From positions 33,024,103 to 33,088,102 of the forward strand of contig CM035167.1 in NCBI GenBank assembly GCA_020205615.1: a stretch of DNA of 64,000 nucleotides. The letters are read 5' to 3'. The DNA is from Panax quinquefolius (taxonomy: Eukaryota > Streptophyta > Magnoliopsida > Apiales > Araliaceae). A program made the translations under genes and the position numbers. The notes under the pieces were generated by a model. It searched no databases and was not told where the DNA came from. It saw only the letters and a program-made list of their open reading frames with translations. Shown here piece by piece: positions 1-13,280 of the stretch; position 1 is the first letter of the stretch; every line of letters starts with the position of its first letter.

Positions 1-1254
1 GATGCCGTACTGTATTAACAATCCGTTTAAGGATGCCGTCATCTTTTGACTTTGTCATAACACATCATACAATAGTGGAACAACGATTTTAGATCAATTC
101 AACACTAAGTATTCCTGCATTTACAACTCCATCAACTTTTTATCATCTCTGCACCAGGTTACATGGTACATAAGTGATAAATAAAAATATATTTTGATAT
201 TTCAAATCATCTTCGTCTAGCTGAAACAATTAGCATAGACTGTACTTTAAACCGTTCTAAAAATGATTACGAGTCTACACACACATTTTTTTTTAAAGCA
301 CATAGTGCGTATTTAGCTTGATTTCCAAAAAGTTTGAAGTCTAGCATAGCTAGGAATTTTGGAAAACCTATGTCTCCACTAATAATCATTTGCTTAAACA
401 GTCTATCTATTCCTATTATTCTTAATACTCCATTCACATAAAACTATACCCAGTTTGTCAAACTTACCACACTTATGAGTTCAGGAACTTTCCACAATCA
501 TTTGTGTTTAAGAACTTGTCCTAGACAGACCTTTGGCGTCCATTCGCTGAGGGGTTCATAAATATTTCATATAATTTTGAGTCACGATCGTACCATAAGT
601 ATGAGTCTTAAGAACTCGTACTTAACCTGATATTCTCTACCTATCACCTATCTATCTGTTTTACACATGAGAAAAGAATCACCTTCTCAACATGCATATA
701 GCAAATAGCGCGACACAGACATTTCAATGATTATCAGTGCCAGAAACAAAGTGGTTTTCACACCAAGTACAATTCAACTCCCATACGAAGAATCATACAA
801 CTCAACTGCTGACATGAGTCCTCAATTGAAATCCCCACCTAATTAATCTTAACTCCCTTCTCAATACGAATTTCATTCAACTCGTATTCATAATCCTTTA
901 CTGATTCTGTACCAATTCATAGACACACAACAATCTTGTTGTAAGCTTGTCAATCATTCTCTCAATCCATATCCGATCACGGGGTGATCTGATCGTATAT
1001 ATTATGATTCATTTCTATTCTGTGATCGTTTTGCTTTTCGATCTTCTATCATTGTACTCTTAGTCTTTTAAACTCTATCTGTTCATCACTACTATTCAAC
1101 TTTATTATCAGAGTTAGGGAACTCTGTAAATTATACCCCACCGAGATTCGTCTTTGAATCTTACCGACACACTAACTCTATTTGAGTTAGTACTTATCCT
1201 AATCACTGCGGTTATTAGTCTTAGGTATTCCTACCTAAGGTTCATAACAAACAA
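1..1254 (-). other. Internal non-coding region of element D
   Basis: No convincing reading frame is present; the longest open stretch (1154-1360) runs across the primer site and is chance. Homology with the inner region of element C is visible by eye in several blocks, for example around 215-240 against 33570-33600 (shared 'CAATTAGCATAGAC'), and 480-560 against 33860-33930. The function of these blocks is unknown; packaging or leader structure is possible but not shown. Confidence 0.6.
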
Positions 1255-1265
1255 CTTTGATACCA
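1255..1265 (-). other. Primer-binding site of element D
   Basis: The - strand reads TGGTATCAAAG next to the LTR boundary, resembling the initiator-Met tRNA complement TGGTATCAGAGC with one change. It fixes the orientation of D as - strand. The same TGGTATCAAAG variant is used by elements A and B. Confidence 0.7.
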
Positions 1266-1267
1266 AA

Positions 1268-4200
1268 TGCGGCCCAGAATCAATTTCAAAATCATGGATC
1301 CGGGTTATTATTTCTACAACTGTTTGCGGAAGATATAAACATAAATTGTTTATACATTAAACTTACATACTTTTCCCCAAAATCGAGTAAACTTAACTTA
1401 TACACAATTCATAAACTATCTAACACATAACAATACTAATCAAAAATACTTTTACAAATTAGCTGCACATTCTATCCCAAGCTTAACTTGGCATTATCCT
1501 TTTCCTATATCCGAACGCATTCGCCTTATCTGCAATGTTTATCATGATATAGAAAGGGTGAGCATAAAAGTTGCCCAGCAAGTTTTAAAACAATTTAAAG
1601 ATATATCATGATTGAAAGAGTCTGAATAATAAGCTGGCTATACTTCACAATGTATTTGTGAATTAGCATAAACAAAATTTTGACTGAACAAGTATTGAAC
1701 AGGAACAATAATATATCTGGACCAACTAGTAATGAAGGTGATCAGCCTTTCATACCTAACTTATACATGTAATATGTACAGAGCACAATTCAACATAGTA
1801 ATCAGAAATGATTAACCATAAGCATAACCGAATGAAACCATTCTTAGTAGAGTTAAGTAAAAAGAAACTTGTCTGAACCGTTGATTACCGTAACGCAATA
1901 TATAAGCTTCATCTGAGACCTAATATTAATAATATAGATCTCCAATATTAGAATAATATCATCACAGTATAATACTATTATATATATATACATAGAATAA
2001 CCTAAACACATAACATATAATCTTATCAGTCTATTATACATATAAGACATAACATCAAGTCAAACTATTGCAGTCCGAGTTGAAACCGACACAATTCTAT
2101 CATTCCGACGGTCTAGTCGGACAATTCACGAGTTTAAGTTCAATTAAACTCTGTCTAAACACTAAACAATTATCACAGATAATTTTCTTATTAGTCAAGA
2201 TAATTTTCATAGACTTGCAATAATTTTCAAATAATTATTACCATTTATCTCAATTTTTCGATCATTAATAACGTATTTAAATGAATTAAATACCACATAA
2301 TTCCTTAATCATTAATATTTATTTAATACCAAATATTAATGAAATACATTATCACAATATTATAATATATTTATAATATATCAAAGTATTTTAATACTTT
2401 AAAATCACATTTATATGATTTTTAAACGATTAAATTCATTAACCGATAATTGATATTAATTTTAAAATATTAATATTTTCATGAAAAAAATATCAAAAGT
2501 TATAGTTTATAACTTAAAATATTTTTATAACAAATGAAATCATTTTATATGATTTTTAAAGCATTAATTCTATTTTTTATAATTTATCTAATATATTCAT
2601 TAAATAAATTAATTACCATTAATAATAAATTATTAATGAAATTCATCACAAAATATTAAAAGTCATCAAAAAATAACTTAAAATATTTTCTAACACCATA
2701 ATTTGATTTTTCATGATTTTTCATGAATTCAAACCATTTTTAAATAATTTATTTAATATTATAATTAAATAAATAAATACCTTTTATATTCCAAAAATAC
2801 TAAATATTTTTGAACTATACTCAAAATAAATAAAAAATAATTTTCAGGCTTTAAAATAATTTTTTATAATTTTTTATGTAATTTTAATAATTAAAAACCA
2901 TTTTTTTATTTATTAAATAAAATAAATTATTTTTCGAAAATAAGTGTAATATAAAAGGGCCTATATATAGCGAAGAAACTGTCGCTATAGGTGTTCTTGA
3001 GCCTAAACCCGAGTAAACCACATCGTTGGCTAAGGTAAGTAGTTTGACCTTATGTAGATCTGTGTTTGTAAGGTTTTCTGGGCTGAAATTCATCTTAAGA
3101 TTGTAGTAAACGTGCATGACTACCACCAAAAACTGATTTCTTGGCCACAATAAGATCTAAGCTCTGAAAAGTATTGTCAGAGACCTATTCTTAGAATTCT
3201 GGGTTTACCAGATTCAAGGTACCTACTTTGATGCTTTATACTTTGAAATCTTTGAGTCGTTTATGTGATCTAAAGGCTCATTCTTGTAGAGGAGATATCC
3301 GGATACAATAAAATATCAACATCTAGATCTAATAACAATATATAAAAGAAATCTTGGCTGGTCAAAGTAGTGATCAAGAATCGGATCTTGAACTTTACGG
3401 GTTTTCCGGAAAGTTCATATATTAATCGGTCAACGCTATTTGACCGTGAATTTATAAGATCCTGGTACAGATCTGGGTAAGATCATGACTTGAAAGTGTA
3501 GAGCTCATGTCATAATACAACCTTTAAGAAACAACATGATCAAATAACATAACAGAAGCAAGATTAAAGGCCTCAAAAGTTGTTGTCAGAATTTGGAAAT
3601 TCTGGGTTTGCCCAGAAACAGTCTCTCATGGTCGGTCAACCATGTTTGACCATCTATAACTTTTGATCTAGAAATGCTATAGGCCTGATTCAAGTTCCAG
3701 AGTGACGATAACATAGCATACTACAGATTCATTACATAAAACAACACTAACACGTAACATACAATGATCTATGGCCTCTGACATATGGTTGTCAGGCCAT
3801 TTTTCAAAAAAATTCCAGAAATTTTAAAACTTCTTTTTCGTGTACTTTGATGTTATGGATCCATGTTATTACAACCCAGATCACTCAATAGCATCATAAT
3901 ACACAACTTTAAATAATGAATTACAACAAATAACATAAGATCAAAGGATTTCTAAGAATTAGGGTTTTTACCACTTTTAGGCTTTGATTTTGATTCTGAC
4001 TTCTTGAATCTGTTCTTGACTTGCTAGATATGATATTATCTGAGCTTCACACTCCTTTTCACCCTCATACCCAAATTTTAGAGGGAGAGGATGGCTAGGG
4101 AGAAAATGAGAGTAAAGTGACTCTTTCTCTCTCTTTAATTATTGATAATAATTGATGCAAATTGGAAATGGCTGGCATTTAGAGGCTGATGCGCTGATGT

Positions 4201-4940
4201 TATAGCCAATATCTAAGTTGCAATTATTGACTTGCAAGATATGGTAGGATTCTCTAGCAATAATTCACCAAATGGGACAAAAAGGGCATTTTGGTAATTT
4301 CACTTTTAATTTCAAGGGCATTCTAGACATTGGCTACAACCCTTAGGGTTTGACTATTAGGGTTTGACCATTAGGGTTTAACCCTTAGGGTTAAAACCTA
4401 AGGTTCTCAAAAATTAATTTTCTTATATTTTTAAATTTAGGTTTTCTAAATAGAAAATTAATATCTGTAAATTATAATTAGGATTTTTAAATTATATTCT
4501 AATTTCCCAATTATAAATCATTATTGACAATTAGGATTAAATAATTCCTAATTAAAATTACTAATTTAGCAATTAATTCCATAACCGTACATTAGGGTTC
4601 CTGACAGAACAATTAGGGTTTCTTATAAATTTGAAGAATTTTCTAACTAAACGTTGACGTTCTAATAATATTAGGGTTCAACTTTGATAAAATTTATCTG
4701 GTCAACCCTTGACCCTTAACCACATTCTGTACACATAAATGACCATATACACAAATCATATTCACATATAGACTTAATCCTGAATAATTCACCAAAATCC
4801 TTCACAGAATTTTGAAATCCTCAAAATTCCTTCCCAAAAATATCAAACGCATACACTTATTTTCTGTCTAGGTTTATTATTTAACCTTTATTCAATAATT
4901 TAAGATTTAAATAATTTTTCTAAATTCTTGGGTCGTCACA
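1268..4940 (-). repeat. 5' LTR of element D
   Basis: About 3.67 kb, beginning TGCGGCCC and ending CGTCACA on the + strand, and very AT-rich from 2200 to 2950. On the - strand the branch-like TGCTCAC (1559-1565) and acceptor (AG at 1530-1531) seen in the other LTRs are present. They are followed by a short lysine/arginine-rich frame that starts with K-A at the usual offset but ends after 14 codons. A donor candidate is at 3970-3972 and no clear TATA box was found. Telomere-like AGGGTTT motifs cluster at 4340-4410. Confidence 0.7.
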
Positions 4941-6350
4941 GATTCAAAGGCTATGAACACATTTCTCAGCGGCATGGTACAATCCGAGATAGATAAAGTC
5001 TCTTCATGCAACACTGCCAAAGAGATGTGGGATACTTTAGTGGTAAGTCATGAATGTACTTCAAAAGTACGAGAAGTCAAGCTAAGCATGCTTATGCACG
5101 ATTATGAAATGTTCAAGCTCGAAAAAGATGAAACCATCAAGCTAGCTCAAGCAAGATTTCTAGTCCTTTTAAACTCCTTGAAATTGTTGGACAAGACTAT
5201 TCCTCAAAGTGAGATCAACCTTAAGTTGCTTCGGGCTATGCCCAAAAGGTTTGCTTCTAAAATCACTACTCTTCAAGATTCTGCTACTATTTCTTCCATG
5301 GATACTTTAACTTTGTTTGGTGAACTAGAAGAATATGAACATCAGTTAAAGAGATATGATGATGAGGAGGAAACTCCTCGAAGAAAGATCTTAGCTCTTA
5401 CTACAGATAATGAGGAGGAACTTGATGATAACTCCGATGAAGAAATAGCTATGATGTCAAGGAAACTCAAGGGGTTACTACAAAGGAAAAATAAGAGGAG
5501 AAACACTTTCAATTCGAATAAAGTCAAAGGAAAGCAAACTAAAGAAATGTGCTTCGAATGTGGATGTCCTGGTCACTTCAAGAAAGACTGTTTTCAACTA
5601 AAGAATAAAGGGAAGACCAACTACAAAGACAACAAGAAGAACAAAGCCTTTATTACTTGGAGTGATGAAGAATTCGAAGTGGAGATCAATGCTAAAGATG
5701 AGATAGCACAAGTATGTTTCGTGGGAGTTAAAGGTGAATCTAATCAGGTATCTCTTAATGAACTAAATTCTTTAGAACGAGAAAATAAGAAGTTAAGAGA
5801 ATAGAATACACGCTTAAAAGGATTAGTTAGTACATTAATGGATGAAGTAGATTCACTAATAGATGAAAAGAAAGAAATTGAACAGGAATCCACATGTCAA
5901 GAAGAAGAGGTTTTGATTGCAAAGATTGATTATTTAGACAATTTTAATAAAATACTTTTTAATAAGGTAAAATTCTTAAATAATGAAGTCCAAAAATTGA
6001 CAAATGAGTTAAAAATGAGAGATGTGTGTATTGATGCATTTAGTGATAAATCTCCTATTAAAACATTTCCTAATAATGAACTTCAAAAAGAAATAGACTC
6101 ACTAAAATTATCTTTTGCTAAATTTGTTCAAGGTGAAGAAAATCTAAATGTCATATTAGGTAAACAAAGACCTAGTTTTGAAAGACAAGGAATTGGATTT
6201 AATTCTATGTATAAAAAGAGTAATATAAATATGTTAAAATCCAAATCACGTTTTAGGTTAAATTATTGCTCTCCTTTCACAACTTGTAAACATTGTGGCA
6301 TTAAAGGTCACTTAGATATAAATTGTTTCAAGAAACGAAATAAGGTTTAA
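4941..6350 (+). pseudogene. gag: Copia (Sirevirus) gag, N-terminus missing
   Basis: The frame is open from the element D junction to a TAG at 5802-5804, then continues in the same frame to TAA at 6348-6350. The first part is the UBN2-type capsid region, with residues such as SSCNTAKEMWD near the start. Then come an acidic and basic linker, zinc knuckle CFECGCPGHFKKDC (about 5549-5590), a long charged coiled-coil-like stretch, and a second knuckle CKHCGIKGHLDINC (about 6286-6330). Both knuckles keep the CX2CX4HX4C pattern. Gag forms the virus-like particle and binds element RNA. The N-terminal part was displaced by element D, so the methionine at 4953 is not the true start. Two knuckles and a long C-terminal half fit Sirevirus gag. 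Confidence 0.85.
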
Positions 6351-6796
6351 AAGGTATGGATTAAAAAGAGTGATTTACTTGCTACTAACATAAATGGACC
6401 CAAAAAGATATGGGTACCAAAAGGATGAAATATCTTTTCTTGACAGGTATGTTTAATGGCAAGAGTTCCATCTCAAAAATGGATTCTTGATAGCGGATGT
6501 TCTCGTCACATGACATGTGATAAATCAAAGTTCATGGAACTAGAAATCAAGAAAAATAATGGAACGGTCACGTTTGGAGATAATAGAACTTGCAAAATCA
6601 TCGAAAAATGTAAAATTGGAAATGGCAAGGTAAGTATAAATAATGTTCACTTGGTTAACGGTCTTGAATTTAATTTAATAAGCATAAGTCAATTAATGGA
6701 TAATGGTCATCAAGTCAATTTTGAAAAAGATAAATGCACAATATTTTATGGTACTAACAATACTACTCTAGTTTTACAAAGAAAAGGAAATATATA
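6351..6796 (+). pseudogene. Copia protease region, cut by element A
   Basis: The reading frame is the same as gag, which suggests one gag-pol frame. It contains the pre-protease motif KKIWVPKG, then two TGA stops, near 6426 and 6441. The aspartic protease follows, with WILDSGCSRHMTC; the catalytic triplet is D-S-G and is intact. The frame stops being copia at 6796, where the LTR of element A begins after the ATATA duplicate. The protease would release gag and pol products inside the particle. The later part of the protein continues at 19197. Confidence 0.85.
6792..6796. repeat. Target-site duplication of element A (left copy)
   Basis: ATATA here matches ATATA at 19192-19196 exactly, directly outside the two LTR ends of element A. 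Five bases is the usual gypsy duplication length. Confidence 0.9.
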
Positions 6797-9700
6797 TGTG
6801 ACGCCCCCAAATTCGGGTATCTTCCAACCCGACAGATGGTGTTCCACTGTACTAACATCCATACAATTATTCCATTAAAATACAACAAAATGAAAGTAAT
6901 TACTATCTTCTTATTACAATTAAAGTATAATCCTTCCCAGGTTCATAAACCGGTTACATCGTTCATTGTTCATAATGTATAATACATACAAACTTACTAA
7001 ACTATTACACAATGCCTAAGCATCCATCATAGCTTTGCCCTTATCATTCTTGGCATTCACAGTACGTTCATCTTTAACTACAGTTATATAATTCAAGCAA
7101 GAAGTGAGCATGACAACTCAGCAAGTTTAATCAAGGATAACAGGAATACCACATTCATGAATTAGATAAAAATTCCAACATAACTGAACAATAGTTATGA
7201 AGTATTATGAATCAATAATACTTTAACAGTTCATAACATCAATTTCCAAAGTATAGAATAGATTAGGAGTTCTGAACCGGTCGATAGACCATGAACAGTA
7301 AATTTCAGTTTTCATACTTGAAAAGGAGTCCACAACACTAAGGTCGTTCATCCGTATCATTTACGAGCACTTCTAGGTGATCAGCCTATAGTACTCTATG
7401 TTGATCAACACTACATTCATTAAACGTATTTACGTTTAATATTTTTGGCAAACTCGCGTGCCCATCGAATGATCGATGAAAAATACTTTTGTTTGTTCAT
7501 AGACAAACCTTACCTTCACGTCCGTACCAATTACTTGGCATAGGATAGTGTTAACATCTCTATATAGAATGATATGTATGATAATCAATCTATATATAAC
7601 GAATAGTCTAGCCGAGTTAAAATCTGGCATCGACCCTTTCTTTAAAACAAGTCTTGCAATTCAGTTCAACGAATCACATAAAACTTGGCTAACATTGAAG
7701 TTAGACAAGCGTTAAGAAAACTTGCCTTTCAGCGTCTTCAAATAACTTACTCGACTGACCACAGCCTTTACAGAATCTACATGATATGTTCACATAGTAC
7801 ACTGTAATTAGCTATCAAACAACTATTCACATTGTTCCTACAAGCTTCTTTCTCTTCTATGTCTGTGTTAACTTAATATCTTTATTAAAGTCAACGTGAC
7901 GTATTACCCTTCGTCCCGGTGTATCACTCTATTGACGTTTATTAACCGTACTCAAACATCGTTGATAAGGTACCAACTTTGATCATTGTACATATCTTGT
8001 TAACATGCATTACATTCCTAAGTTTCATACCATATACCTTAGTATAGGTAATATAGGATTAGTCTTAGTACTTTCTTTGATTATATAAACTCAACCCAAG
8101 TAGGTCTCGAAATAACTGAAGTTAAAAACCTAAGTTACTATCAAAAGCACTAAACGCGCGCTGCGGCGCGACATCAGAAGCATTCTAGTGGCGTTGCGGC
8201 GCAACTCTCCAGAGGTTCTGCCCGGACTTGGCGTTGCAGCGCGAGTCCATGAACAAACTCTCGTGACATTGCGGCGAGTTTCAATTTTTTTTTTTTTTTC
8301 TAGCCATAATCGGCGCTTACTGGCGTGACTTTTTTACACTACGTGCAGCCCATGCGGCTGAACCTCGATTACCATATTCTCGGCGATTTTGAAACTTTGT
8401 GAATTTCTCGGGGCCATAACTTCTTCGTTATAAACCCGATTTGGTCCGTTCAAAAGCCTACACGTCATAAACAACATACCCTACGCGTTCATATAAGAAT
8501 TCAACACTTCCGAATCCGTTAACTCAGAATTCACTATTGAGTTCATTTTATATACGTTCATAAACATTAATGAGCGTTCAATGCTCGTTTTCTTCGTTCT
8601 AAGTTGGAATCCGATGATTCTCGAACCCACAACTCTTAATCACCCTATCTCACGTGTTGACATTGAAAACCAACGTTTTTAAGTCTCACGGCAACTTTTG
8701 ACTACCAATCCGGAATTTCTACGTTTTTGACGTTTAACTTCTATTTTCGTAAAATTCGCCATAACTTCATTACTAATGTTCTCTAAGACAAATCACATGG
8801 AATACTCCATTGATTTCATATCTACATCCTAACCAAACAAGATGCATATACTAACGTATTGATGGAGCTCAATTGTTTATCAACAATCGATCTCAACTAT
8901 CAATATTTCCATGGTTCAAAAACTATATTAAACCTTATTATTTTTATAATCTCATAACTTATAGAGATTGAATCTATGGTAAGTCATCTCTAAATCCTCA
9001 CTCATAACATATACAACCCCTTCATGATTCTCTAAAATGAAAAAAAATCTAAAAGAGATGGAGATGAGAAACAAGAAGTATTACCTCAAGAACTCTTAAG
9101 AAATCTTTTGGAAAAATTGAAGTTAAAGCTTCCAAGTGTATGCTTGCAAGGATAGCTCTCTTTCTCTCTCAAATAATCTAGGTTGGCAATTTGAAAAACT
9201 CACAAATGAATCAACCTAGCTTCTTATTTATAGAAAATTAGAATGGAGGGCATAATGGTCAAAGAACCATCACCTCCTTACTATTCATGTGTGGTCACCA
9301 AGTAAAACACTTGGTGACCAAGCCTTATGCTTGGCTTCCACACCAAGGTGGCCAGCCCACCTCCTTTTGTGACATCCCATGGGTTTCCCCATGGGTTTTA
9401 CCCATTCGGTGACCCACCGGTTCGACCCACGGTTCGGTTTCAATGAATTGGGCTTAACTAAATTAACATTGGGCCTTGGTCATTCAAATGATTGGATTAA
9501 TTAATAACCCAACTCAAATAAATTAGTCATTAAGTCTTAACTTAATTCTATAATACGAATCGTATCACATACGTACAATTTACGTATTATCTCCGTATAC
9601 TACTCGTACAATAATCGTATTGTACCTCGTATCTTCTCAACGTATTATACATAGATAATAAATAGTATCACCAAAGGCATAACACTCACCTTAACCCTAA

Positions 9701-10115
9701 CGCCATTCCTTCTACGCATATTATTTACTCCTCGGAAATCAATATACTTAACCCTTAGGTTTTAAGTCCGCAGGCGAAAACTGTATTTGTCATAAATGAA
9801 ATATTATCAGATATTCCATCTCATCACGATATTCTATCATTACAAGTTTCTCGGAATTTCAAAATAATTCCCCGAACAGAAATGGATGAATAGTGTTTTT
9901 ACAAAAATTTCTCAGAAAACAATTATTATCGTCTTGGAAATTCCAAACAACTATTTCTAACATGTAGCCAGAATACTAACCACGTTAGCACATTCTAGGT
10001 CATAGAACGACCTTCACATAGCTTACTCAGAAAGAAATCAATTAAATTCATTTAATTCATATAATCAAATAAAAATTTAATTGTCATAAAAATCCGATTT
10101 TCTCAAGGCGTTACA
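6797..10115 (-). repeat. 3' LTR of element A
   Basis: Begins TGTGACGCCC and ends GGCGTTACA on the + strand; it is a close match to 15885-19191 along nearly its whole length. The - strand carries a TATA box (about 9226-9236), a donor (intron starts at 9084) and the TGCTCAC/acceptor module (exon resumes at 7077). A GC-rich block with repeated GCGCTGCGGCGC-like palindromes at 8150-8290 differs strongly from the other copy. Confidence 0.9.
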
Positions 10116-10127
10116 TTCTCTCCCCTT
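10116..10127 (-). other. Polypurine tract of element A
   Basis: The - strand reads AAGGGGAGAGAA immediately before the 3' LTR. It primes plus-strand DNA synthesis and confirms the orientation and the exact LTR edge. Confidence 0.85.
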
Positions 10128-10161
10128 ATAAGGATTCAGGTCCCGAAATCTTAGCTTATAA

Positions 10162-11709
10162 TTACATAAACAAATGAGGAAAATCTTCCTTCATTTTACT
10201 TTCGAGCTCCCACGTTGCTTCTTCAGCATTGTGGTTTCTCCATAACACCTTCACTGAAGGTATTACCTTATTTCTTAAAACTTGTTCCTTCCTATCAATA
10301 ATTTGAATTGGAAGTTCCTCATAGGACAAGTCCTTCTCTATCTGAATAGATTCATATTCTATTACGTGTTTATAGTCCAGTTTATAAGGACGTAACACTG
10401 ACACGTGAAACACATTATGAATGCATTCCATCTCTAGAGGTAAGGCTACTACATAAGCTACCTCCCCTATCCTTTTTAAAATCTCAAAAGGTCCTACAAA
10501 CCTTGGACTTAACTTCCCTTTCTTTCCAAAATGTATCTTCCCTTTCCAAGGCGATACTTTCAGAAAAACAAAAGATCCTACATCGAATTCTATATTCTCT
10601 CTGTGAGGATCTGGATAATTCCTTTGCCGGTCTTGAGCCGCAACTAATCGAGTACGTATTAACTCTACCATGTCCGCCGTTTACTGAACCATCTCTGGTC
10701 CCAACATCCGACGTTCACCCACCTCATCCCAACACAATGGAGTTCGGCACTTCCTCCCATACAACGCTTCGTAAGGCGGCATGCCTATACTAGCGTGAGA
10801 ACTATTGTTGTACGAAAATTCCACCAACGGTAGATATTCGTCCCAACTCCCTTTGAAATCCATAACTCAAGATCTTAATATATCTTCAAGCGTTTGAATT
10901 GTTCGCTCACTCTGACCATCCGTCTGAGGATGATACGTCGTACTCAATCTTAACTGCGTTCCCATTTTCTCTTGTAAACTTCTCCAAAAGTTTGATGTGA
11001 ATCGTGGATCACGATCTGACACAATCGAAACATGCACTCCATGTCTGGAAATAATTTCCTTGACATACAGCTTAGCTAACTGATCTAGGTTATACCTAAC
11101 TCCTATTGATAGAAAATGAGCCGATTTCGTCAATCGATCCACTATCACCCAAATAGCATCGTATCCTTTTCTTGTTGCTGGAAGTCCCACCACAAAGTCC
11201 ATCGTGATGTGCTCCCACTTCCACTCTAAAATTTCTAACGGTTGTAACAACCTGCTCGGTCATTGATGTTCAGCCTTAACTTTTTGACAAGTTAAGCACC
11301 TACTAACATATTCTACTATCTCCCTCTTCATATTTGGCCACCAAAAGTTCTGACGAAGGTCTTGATACATCTTCGTACTACCGGGATGTATCGAGTACCT
11401 CGAACTATGGGCCTCCATCATAATTATGTCTTTTAATTCGGGATCATTAGGAACCCAAATTCTTCCCTCAAAACAAAGTAATCCCTCTTTATCGAGGTTA
11501 TACTCAGTCTTTTCTTTGTCTTCTATCCTCTTTTGTATCAACTTGCACTCATTGCTCAGTTGTACTCCCCTAACCCGCTCCACTATGGTAGGTTGGGTTT
11601 CCATGGAAAATAACATCTCTACCGCTTCCTCTGGTAACTTAACTTCTAGCTCCATTTTTTCCATCGCTATTACCAACTCATTCTGAGTAGTTAACATTGA
11701 TAATTTCTC
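10162..11709 (-). pseudogene. Element A integrase with chromodomain-like C-terminus
   Basis: In coding order: the H2C2 zinc-binding region (HSSRYSIHPGSTK ... CLTCQK), the core domain with catalytic D in [11 protein letters not shown] in SDRDPRFTS and E in [29 protein letters not shown] and a final VLWRNHNAEEATWE stretch follow, typical of chromovirus chromodomain-like ends. All three catalytic acidic residues are present. The frame is broken by a TGA just before [14 protein letters not shown] (near 11257-11259) where element B has CGA, and by further breaks near 10864 and 10675. Integrase inserts the cDNA; the tail is thought to guide chromatin targeting in this group. This copy cannot make a full protein. 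Confidence 0.88.
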
Positions 11710-13280
11710 CTTACCCTTCCTACTTAGCGCATCGACTACTACATTTTCTTTCCCCGGATGATATAAAATATCACAGTCATAATCTTTTATTAACTCTAAC
11801 CACCTTCTCTGTCTCATGTTCAACTACTTCTGTGTGAAGATATATTTCAGACTTTTGTGGTCCGTGTATATCTCAAATTTCTCACCATAAAGATAATGTC
11901 TCCATATCTTTAGGGCAAAAACTACAGCTGCCAATTCCAGGTCATGAGTAGGATAGACCTTCTCATAATCCTTCAATTGACGTGACGCATACGCAATGAC
12001 CTTGCCATGCTGCATGAGCACGCAACCCAGTCCTTTATCTGAAGCATCGCTATACACTAAAAAATTTCACAGCTCGTCGTCAGTAAGGACAATACAGGTG
12101 CCTCACTTAACCTTTTCTTCAACTCCTGAAAACTGTTCTCACATTTTTCAGTCCACACATACTTCACCGACTTTCTTGTCAGATTTGTTAATGAAGTAGC
12201 TATTTTAGAAAAGTCCGGAATGAACCTTCTATAGTATCCCGCTAACCCCAGAAAACTCCGAACCTCAGTTGGCGTTTTCGATTGCTCCCATTCGTTAACT
12301 GCTTCTACTTTTACCGGATCTACGAAAATGCCATTTTTATCAATAACATGCACTAGAAACTGCACCTTCTCAAGCCAAAATTCACACTTTGTGAATTTCA
12401 CATACAACTTCTCCTTTCGTAGTGTTTCTAACACTATTCTTAAATGTTCCGAATGACCTTCTGGCGTCTTTGAATAGACTAGAATATCATCAATGAACAC
12501 TACTACAAACTTTTCCAAATATTGTTTGAACACTCTGTTCATCATATCCATAAATGCGGCTGGCGCATTAGTCAACCCAAACGACATTACCAGAAACTTG
12601 TAATGACCATAACGAGTTCTGAATGCGGTCTTAGGTACATCTTCCTTCCTTACCTTTAACTGATGATACCCCGTGCGCAAGTCTATTTTAGAAAAATATT
12701 TTGCCCCTTTCAACTGATCAAATAGATCATCGATCCTGGGCAAAGGGTATCTATTCTTAATCTTTAACTTGTTCAACTCTCGATAGTCGATACAAAGTCG
12801 TAACGACCCATCCTTCTTCTTTACAAACAACACTGGTGCTCCCCAAGGAGACACACTTGGTTGAATATACTTTCTGTCTAATAGTTCTTGTAGTTGAACC
12901 ATTAACTCCTTCATTTTGACTGGCGCCATTCGATATGGTGCCCTTGAAACTGGTGCCGTTCCCGGTAACAGATCAATTACAAACTCCACCTCCCTATCCG
13001 GTGGAATACCCGGTAACTCCTCCGAAAATACATCCGCGAACTCTTGCACAACAGGTATCTGATCCAAGGATGTTCCCACTCTTTGGGTATCCACCACATG
13101 GCATAGATAACCTACACACCCTTTTCTCAACATCTTCCTAGCTTGTCGTGGGGCCCGACAACAAGAGCGTCTTGGTGAATTACTACCGAAGAACACTACC
13201 TTGGTTTTCTTAGAAAGCCGAAGGTTTACACTTTTCCTATGGCAATCTATAATCGCCTCATGGTTCACCAACCAATCCAT
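11710..13280 (-). pseudogene. Element A reverse transcriptase and RNase H
   Basis: A long open stretch (13280-12057) holds the [24 protein letters not shown] is recognisable, and the active-site box is [13 protein letters not shown]. RNase H follows ([48 protein letters not shown]). A 1-bp deletion near 12070-12090 shifts the frame between RT and RNase H. A TAG at about 11821-11823 replaces the glutamate codon that element B keeps (TQKELNMRQ). RT is the best preserved part of A. Confidence 0.9.

Larger units (their letters stand above)
1..4940 (-). mobile_element. Element D: non-autonomous gypsy-type LTR retrotransposon (LARD-like), right part only
   Basis: Only the right end of this element lies in the window. 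Positions 1-1254 match, with divergence, the internal region of element C (about 33361-34450): both hold the same order of blocks, including 'TTATGAGTTCAGGAACTTTCC' and 'GGCGTCCATTCGCT'. Next come a primer-binding site (1255-1265, - strand) and a long LTR (1268-4940) ending CGTCACA. Directly after the LTR, copia gag coding sequence begins. The order PBS then LTR on the - strand makes this the 5' LTR. No gag or pol can be read in the internal part, so the element probably depended on relatives. The right-hand target duplicate should be GATTC (4941-4945); its partner is off the left edge. Confidence 0.75.

Noticed and set aside
2884..3150. Open frame of 88 codons on the - strand in the LTR of D
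   Set aside because: It lies in AT-rich LTR sequence with no motif or relative in the other LTRs; chance.
5342..5527. Serine-rich frame on the - strand in copia gag
   Set aside because: Reverse reading of an acidic/lysine codon stretch of gag.
10503..10793. + strand frame opposite the integrase of A
   Set aside because: Shadow of the - strand coding sequence.
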